A DNA stretch of 64,000 nt from Jacaranda mimosifolia (Eukaryota; Streptophyta; Magnoliopsida; Lamiales; Bignoniaceae): the NCBI GenBank assembly GCA_018894105.1, contig CM032121.1, positions 19,874,730-19,938,729 on the forward strand, given 5' to 3'. Within the stretch, counting starts at the first letter, position 1, and each line of letters begins with the position of its first letter. The translations under genes were made by a program, and so were the position numbers. The notes beneath the pieces are model-generated. The model made no database searches and had not been told where the DNA came from. It saw only the letters and a program-made list of their open reading frames with translations. Shown here piece by piece: positions 58,879-64,000 of this stretch.

Positions 58879-61104
58879 TGTTGGAATAGTATCCCACAAG
58901 CCAATTAGATTGACATGTAAACTATTTCACTTGTGATACAATCTTGATTGACTGATATTAATTAAATGGCCATATTTATCTTATAAGCATATTTACTTCA
59001 CTGGCATTTGGTTGAAGCCTTTAGATAACACAAGACTATGAGACTTGGTCAATACACTTGGTGATGATCATGAAACAAGTCTTACATGGTCGTGATCTTA
59101 AATCTTCCAAGTCATAGGATTTTACGAGATAGGGCATCTAGGATCCGGATAAACTTGCACAAATGATGCATAAATCCAAGGGTTGGATGTTGCCCCATTT
59201 TATGAGCAATACCATATGAGATATGAGTGCATGTTAGTGGGTATTTGTTAGAGAACAAGGCATTGAAGGCCTGCCTGAAGAATCTACTAGATAGCTGAAG
59301 AGGCAAGTCGATAGTGGAAAGTTCTCTAGCTTACGCTAGTCTATATAATTAATCCTTTGACCTAAGGATCCATGGTAACTTTGTTTAGGTCCTTATGCTT
59401 TCACTTTTCCCTGGCCACGTAGCTGGTCATTCGGGTGGTGATTGGGCATGAGCTACTTAGACATGGAGGTTTGTGAGATCCAAAATGGGATCCAACTCCT
59501 CGTCTTTGTGAAGTGCGAGTACATCTTCTATGTATTCTATAATGATCGATTCTAAGAAATCCTTGTGCAATGTAGCATGACAATTTGGAAAAGGAGTTTT
59601 CCAAAGATGAAGTCATAAAAGTGAATCGAGCATTAGGAATAAAAACATAATATTGAGGCTATTAGGGAGCTGACAAATATCTTACCCTAGGTCTTTATTG
59701 GGATATAGGACACGGAAGGACCGTATTTGCATGGTACGCGTAGAGCTAGAATGGTTCTCCAAAAGCATTCATTTCAGCCGATTAGTTGGGCTCCATGGGC
59801 TTGAGGTTAGACATTGACCATGGAGATTGGGTATTCTTCAATTAATGGAGATTAATTAAATTGAGTTTATTAGTTTAAAAGAGTTTAAACTAATGTAAAT
59901 ATTCGATATTTTGAAGTCACAAAAAGTAGCCCATGTCCAATGAAGGGTATAACCTAATGGGTCACACACAAAAGACAAATGCAAATCCTATTTGATGAAG
60001 GGGAATTTTATAGGAGTTAAAAAATTTCCTACATGACCGAATTTGGATGTAGACGTTTGATGTTATTTGGCTTGATCAATTTAATTGTTAAATTGATCTA
60101 ATTAATTTAAGGAGTTAAATTAAGACCAATTAATTAAGAAGTCAATTATTTGGTTCCACATAACTATCAATTAGTTAGGTTAACTTAAGAAGTTAAGTTA
60201 ACAATGACTTGCTTAAGGAGTTAAGCAAATTGACTTAAGAGTTAAGTCAAAAGTTAATTAATTAAATTAAAATTTTTGATTTAATTAAAATAAAGAATTA
60301 ATTTTTAAGGAAAATTCAAATGAAATGTTCATTTGGTGTGAATTAGAATTTATTTAGATGACATTTCTTGAGATGAAATGGAGATACCAAATGAAATTGA
60401 AATTCACATACCAATTTGCAAGAGCTAGTTGGCGCCACCCTTGAGGAATGTGTGATGCCACCTTGGCATCACAACATCCTCTCTCTATATATAGATATAG
60501 AGTGTGAAGTGGGTGGTCACTTGACATTCCATGTGAATTAAGATTTTCTTAATTTTCTCTAATTTTCCAAGTGTTGCCTCATGTGTTGAAGCTTCACTTT
60601 TCTTCATCTCATATCTCCAAATCAAGCCTTCATCCTTGCATTTCTCCTCTTTATTCTCTGGCTAATATTGAGGAGAATTGGATCGTGCATTGGTGTGTGG
60701 ATCTTTTCATTTGAGGCAAGATAATTAGATTGCTAGCCTTTGGAGATCCTCTATTTTAGGTAGTGAATTTGGAGCTTCCTTTGGAGGTCTTTCTATATAT
60801 GTTTTGAGCTGATTTTTTTACTAGAAATACATCAAAGAGTTGGTGTTCTTTTTGTTCAAATTTTACTCAAATCAAAGTTCATTTTACTGGGCAAAAGTTG
60901 CCAAAAAGCCACTATGCTGCAGGGAAACAGTTTTCAAGGAGTTGAGATCATCTTCCACCTTCCTTTGATTTTCTAAAAATCAAGGTAATTCTCTTACCAA
61001 ATCTGAATCTATGGCATGTTTATATCCTTGGATTCATATGTAGCCTAGTTATTTTAGTGGTTTTGAGCTTTGATAATTGGATCCTAGTTCTACATGTGAC
61101 TTCA
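58879..61104 (+). mobile_element. Copia C1 3' LTR (2226 bp)
   Basis: TGTTGGAATAGTATCCC to ...CATGTGACTTCA, followed by the TSD CTCAG. TATA CTCTATATATAGATATAG at about 60482-60499; palindrome at 60450-60474 with one end mismatch. Confidence 0.93.
60450..60474. repeat. Palindrome upstream of the C1 3' LTR TATA box
   Basis: Same as 42178-42202 except that the last base is A, leaving a 10-bp stem. Confidence 0.88.
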
Positions 61105-62630
61105 CTCAGCTATTTTTGAACTATTTTTCGACTCTGTATAGTTTTGTTGTCCTTATGAATATACACGACCAGCTTCCATCCTTTGCCAACTTCTCTAACA
61201 TTTTCCACCTCCCGATGTCCCAAAAGTCATGTAGCACTAAGGATTCGGGCTTCTATTACCTTACAGCTTACCTTCGTTGAAAATTTTTGGTTATTCCTTC
61301 ATCTTCCCGTTGCCAAGAGTAGAGAAAGTGTTAATTCGTTGTTTGAGTGCCCGGTGGAGTCAGGTTCAACATACCTAGAGAGCGATGGAGAGGGCACGTC
61401 GAGATGTCGGGGAATGAGAACCCCGCTTGGCCCAACACTTTTATTCAGGACTTAACCCAGTTTGGTCAAATGGAAGCGTCAGGGTATATCGAGGAGAGAA
61501 ATTTGGTGTTGGCATGCTTATCGCCTGCTCAGCTAAATTTGCTAGTTGACACTTGACTAGGTAGATACCTTTATTGACTCTTTTGGTAATTATTTGCTGT
61601 AACTTTTTGGCCGACGCGGATGTGTTTTCTTTTCCTGCCCCTTTTCAGATCGAGAGAAGATCATGAATTACACGCGACAACAGGCGATGGTGCAATAGAA
61701 ACGGGCGCAAGAGTGCCGTCAGGCAAATATATGTCGAGAGTTTGCCCCTCAAGTTGCCTCGCAGGTTTTAGCACTGCCTTCTACTCCTCAACTAGCCCAA
61801 CTATATCTCATTAGGATGAGTAGCCCTTATGCTCGACAGAAAAGACCAGCTATCGAGCAGCCTGGGCCTACTGAAAAAAGACCGTTGCTGGTAAAGGAAA
61901 GGGAAAAGCTAGGGCTCCGACCTACATGATCGGGTCCAATCTCTTCGAGCCTCGACCGGACGATGACCTATTCTTGCTGCTTAGCTTTCTGTTGCCAAGG
62001 TTCGGGACCAATATTGTGGTTCAAAATTCCTTGTCGATGATGATGGGATGCCGACTAGAGCTATGCCTTTGAAAATGATGATGGCTGGACTCTTCATGTC
62101 TGACCAGAAGAAGATGTTAGAAATAAGCCAACTAGAAGCTTTGAAGGTATTGGCTTATCACTCTAACATGGCAAGTGTCTAGTTGAGTTTTATTCATTTC
62201 TGCCAAGTTTCTGTTTAAATTTCTTGACTTAAGTTATTACTGCTGCAGGTTAACCTGCTGGGTTATCATTTTTATCGAAGGTCGGAGCTAGCCCTCTTTG
62301 ATTGAGAAGAGCTTCAGAAGGGGCAGGATAGTGTTGAAGAACTAAAGACTATGCTTGATTCTATGCAATTGCAGATCGACCAGCTGATCTAATAGGTTTA
62401 TGAGAATGACACGCAATTGTTGGCTGATGTGGCTGAGAAGAGCAGGATAGATAAAGTGCTGTGGAAAGCTAGATTAGAGGCTGAGGCCTCTTACAATATT
62501 GGTCAAACGCATAGGCACAATACCGCAACCAAGTACGCTCGAGATGAATTCTTCAAGGCGTTCCAAGGCATTCGAAAAGAAGCTGTGTAGCAGTTCATGT
62601 TGTGCTCAGTATTCTAAGATGCAAGTGTTA
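61105..62630 (+). pseudogene. Transposase_28-like (gypsy-type gag) gene, 3' part with introns
   Basis: Directly after the TSD the frame of 40482-40604 continues (QLFLNYFSTLYSF, then GFYYLTAYLR and a stop). A shifted frame (61347-61556) gives FNIPRERWRGHVEMSGNEN and IEERNLVLACLSPAQLN. A likely intron lies at 61561-61648 (GTAGAT...TTTTCAG), then a Gln/Arg/Ala-rich exon (KRAQECRQAN, SSPYARQKRP) and LKMMMAGLFMSDQKKMLEIS. A second intron is at about 62175-62248 (...TGCTGCAG). The last exon is helical and charged (EELQKGQDSVEELKTMLDSM, EKSRIDKVLWKARLEAEASY), probably a coiled coil. Several stops. Related plant proteins pair this domain with a C-terminal coiled coil. Confidence 0.6.
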
Positions 62631-62634
62631 TTTT

Positions 62635-64000
62635 CTCAATTAGATTAGTGCCTACCAAGCTAATTAGATTTGCATTGTAAACTATTTCACTTGTGGTACA
62701 ATCTTGATTGAATGATATTAATAATATGGCCGTCTTCATCTTGTGCATATATTTACTTCACTGGCATTTGGTTGAAACCCTTAAATCACACAAGACTACA
62801 TGACTTGGTCATGCATTGAGTGATGATCATGGATTAAGTTTTACACGATCGTGATCTTAAATCTTCTAAGTCATAGGATCTTAAGAGACAGGGCATCTAA
62901 GATTCGAATAGACTTGCACTAATAATGCATAAATCCAAGGAGTTGGATATTGCTCCATTCGATGGGCAATGCCATATGAGATATGAATGTATGTTAGAGG
63001 GTTCTTGTTAGGAAACAAGGCACTAAAGACCCACCTAGAGAATCCACTAGATAGCTGAAGTGGCAAGTCGGTAGTGGCAAGTTCTCCTGCTTACGCTAGT
63101 GCATATAATTAGTCATTTAACCTAGGAATCCATGGTAGCCTTGTGTTTAGGTCCTCACGCTTTCACTCTTCCTCAACCACGTAACGGATCATTCAAGTGG
63201 AGGTTGGGCATGAGCTACTTAGACATGGAGGTTTGTAAGGTCCAAGATGGAATCCAACTTCTCATCTTTGTGAAGGGTGAGTACATCTCCTATGTATTGT
63301 ATAATGATCGATTACAAGAAATGCTTGCGTAATATAGTATGAAAATTTGGAAAATGAGTTTTCAAATATGAGGTCATAAAGTGGAATCCAACATTAGGAA
63401 TAGAGACATAGTATCGAGGCTATTAGGGAGCCGATAAATATCTTGCCTTAAGCCTTTTTTGGAAGATAGGAGATGGAAGAACCGTATTTGCATGGTATGC
63501 ATAGAGCTATAATGATTCTCAAAGAGCATTTATTTCGGCCAATTAGTTAGGCTCCATAGGCTTGAGGTTGGACATCGACCATGGAGGTTGGATATCGACC
63601 ATATTCAAAAGTCACAAGAAGTTGTGAGCCCATGTTCAATGAATGGTAGAACCTATCGGGCCGCACATAAAAGCTAATTACATTTTCTAAGTAATGGAGG
63701 AACTTTATAAGTGTTAGAAAATTCACTCCATTGCGACCCATTTTTGGGTGATCGAAAATTGAGGTCATTTTGGCTTGATTAATTTAATTGTTAAATTGAT
63801 CAACTAATTTAAGGAGTTAAATTAGACAAATAATTAAAAAGTTACTTATTAGGTGCCATGTGACCATCATGTGGTCAAGTTAAATTAAAGAGTTAAGTTA
63901 ACAAAATTAAGTTTAAAGAGTTAAGCTTGTTGACTTGAGAGTTAAGTCAAAGATTAATTAATTAAATTAAAATATTTAATTTAATTAATGAGAAGAATAT
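62635..64000 (+). mobile_element. Further LTR of the C1/C2 family, truncated by the window end
   Basis: From about 62635 (TTAGATTAGTGCCTACC, the start is mutated) it follows the C1-type LTR: CACTTGTGGTACAATCTTG, GATCGTGATCTTAAATCTTC, GGCATCTAAGATTCG, TTAAGGAGTTAA units. Relative to the others there is a deletion and a local duplication of GGTTGGA(C/T)ATCGACCAT near 63565-63601. The TATA box and the end lie beyond 64000. Confidence 0.85.

Larger units (their letters stand above)
40600..61109 (+). mobile_element. Copia C1 (40605-61104) with CTCAG TSD, containing copia C2
   Basis: Ty1/copia retrotransposon whose LTRs are 40605-42836 and 58879-61104. The 5-bp TSD CTCAG flanks it (40600-40604, 61105-61109). 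The interior is 42837-48075 plus 58249-58878; the 10.2 kb between is a second copia, C2. Domain order is PBS, gag, protease, integrase, RT, RNase H, polypurine tract. Stops and frameshifts occur in every domain. The two LTRs resemble each other (both have CACTTGTRTTACAATCTTG-like sequence) more than those of C2. Confidence 0.92.

Noticed and set aside
1..64000. Defence island, biosynthetic cluster or other multi-gene system
   Set aside because: Only one host gene is recognisable and the rest is transposon-derived or unassigned; no co-oriented gene set exists.

Overview
The window is plant nuclear DNA from a flowering plant, probably a eudicot (inference). It is AT-rich, packed with plant-type transposons, and holds one recognisable intron-containing host gene, FANCL. 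There is no bacterial, viral-genome, tRNA, rRNA or CRISPR content that I can support. Most sequence is transposon laid inside transposon, and many target-site duplications (TSDs) can still be read, so the insertion order can be worked out.

Left third (1-15128): a decayed Ty1/copia pol fragment with a short LTR (copia A, 1-1810) abuts a second dead copia, copia B. Copia B's gag/protease lies at 1828-2720 and its integrase, RT, RNase H and 3' LTR are scattered over 5262-15128. Copia B is split by a minus-strand solo LTR of a 2.2-kb LTR family (about 3130-5261) and by five hAT-type elements. These are a decayed transposase-bearing hAT (5467-9207) and four non-autonomous elements (9491-10279, 11049-11629, 12671-13662, 14173-14871). 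Four of the five keep readable 8-bp TSDs.

FANCL (complement 15525-19699): ten exons of the Fanconi-anaemia E3 ubiquitin ligase join in frame from a start codon to the middle of the RING finger. The last exon, which should carry the final two zinc-binding cysteines, is not in the window. Intron 10 runs straight into the copia B LTR, so the nest sits in, or has replaced, the gene's last intron. Tourist-like MITEs lie in intron 3 and upstream of the gene.

Middle (20790-29490): an old ~170-bp tandem repeat took a 6.5-kb Mutator-like element (MULE, 20893-27370, perfect 9-bp TSD) and a hAT-like element (27500-28990) that holds another hAT (28048-28734). The MULE keeps both ends of a MURA-type transposase, but the catalytic middle is absent and the element is filled with four tandem-array types that share a GTACA/GTATA core. 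This is the least ordinary structure in the window.

30560-38700: a minus-strand copia (copia D) is broken by a hAT-like element and by a CACTA terminus. Then come about 3.6 kb with no recognisable genes, a hAT MITE (37771-38596) and a possible orphan exon.

Right third (38880-64000): a gene with a Transposase_28-like (gypsy-type gag) domain, introns and a coiled-coil tail is cut by a 20.5-kb copia (copia C1, 40605-61104, TSD CTCAG). C1 is itself cut in its RT/RNase H region by a sibling, copia C2 (48076-58248). Both have 2.2-kb LTRs with a short palindrome upstream of the TATA box. A further LTR of the family (about 62635-64000) runs off the window. All the retroelement frames have stops or frameshifts, so none looks autonomous.
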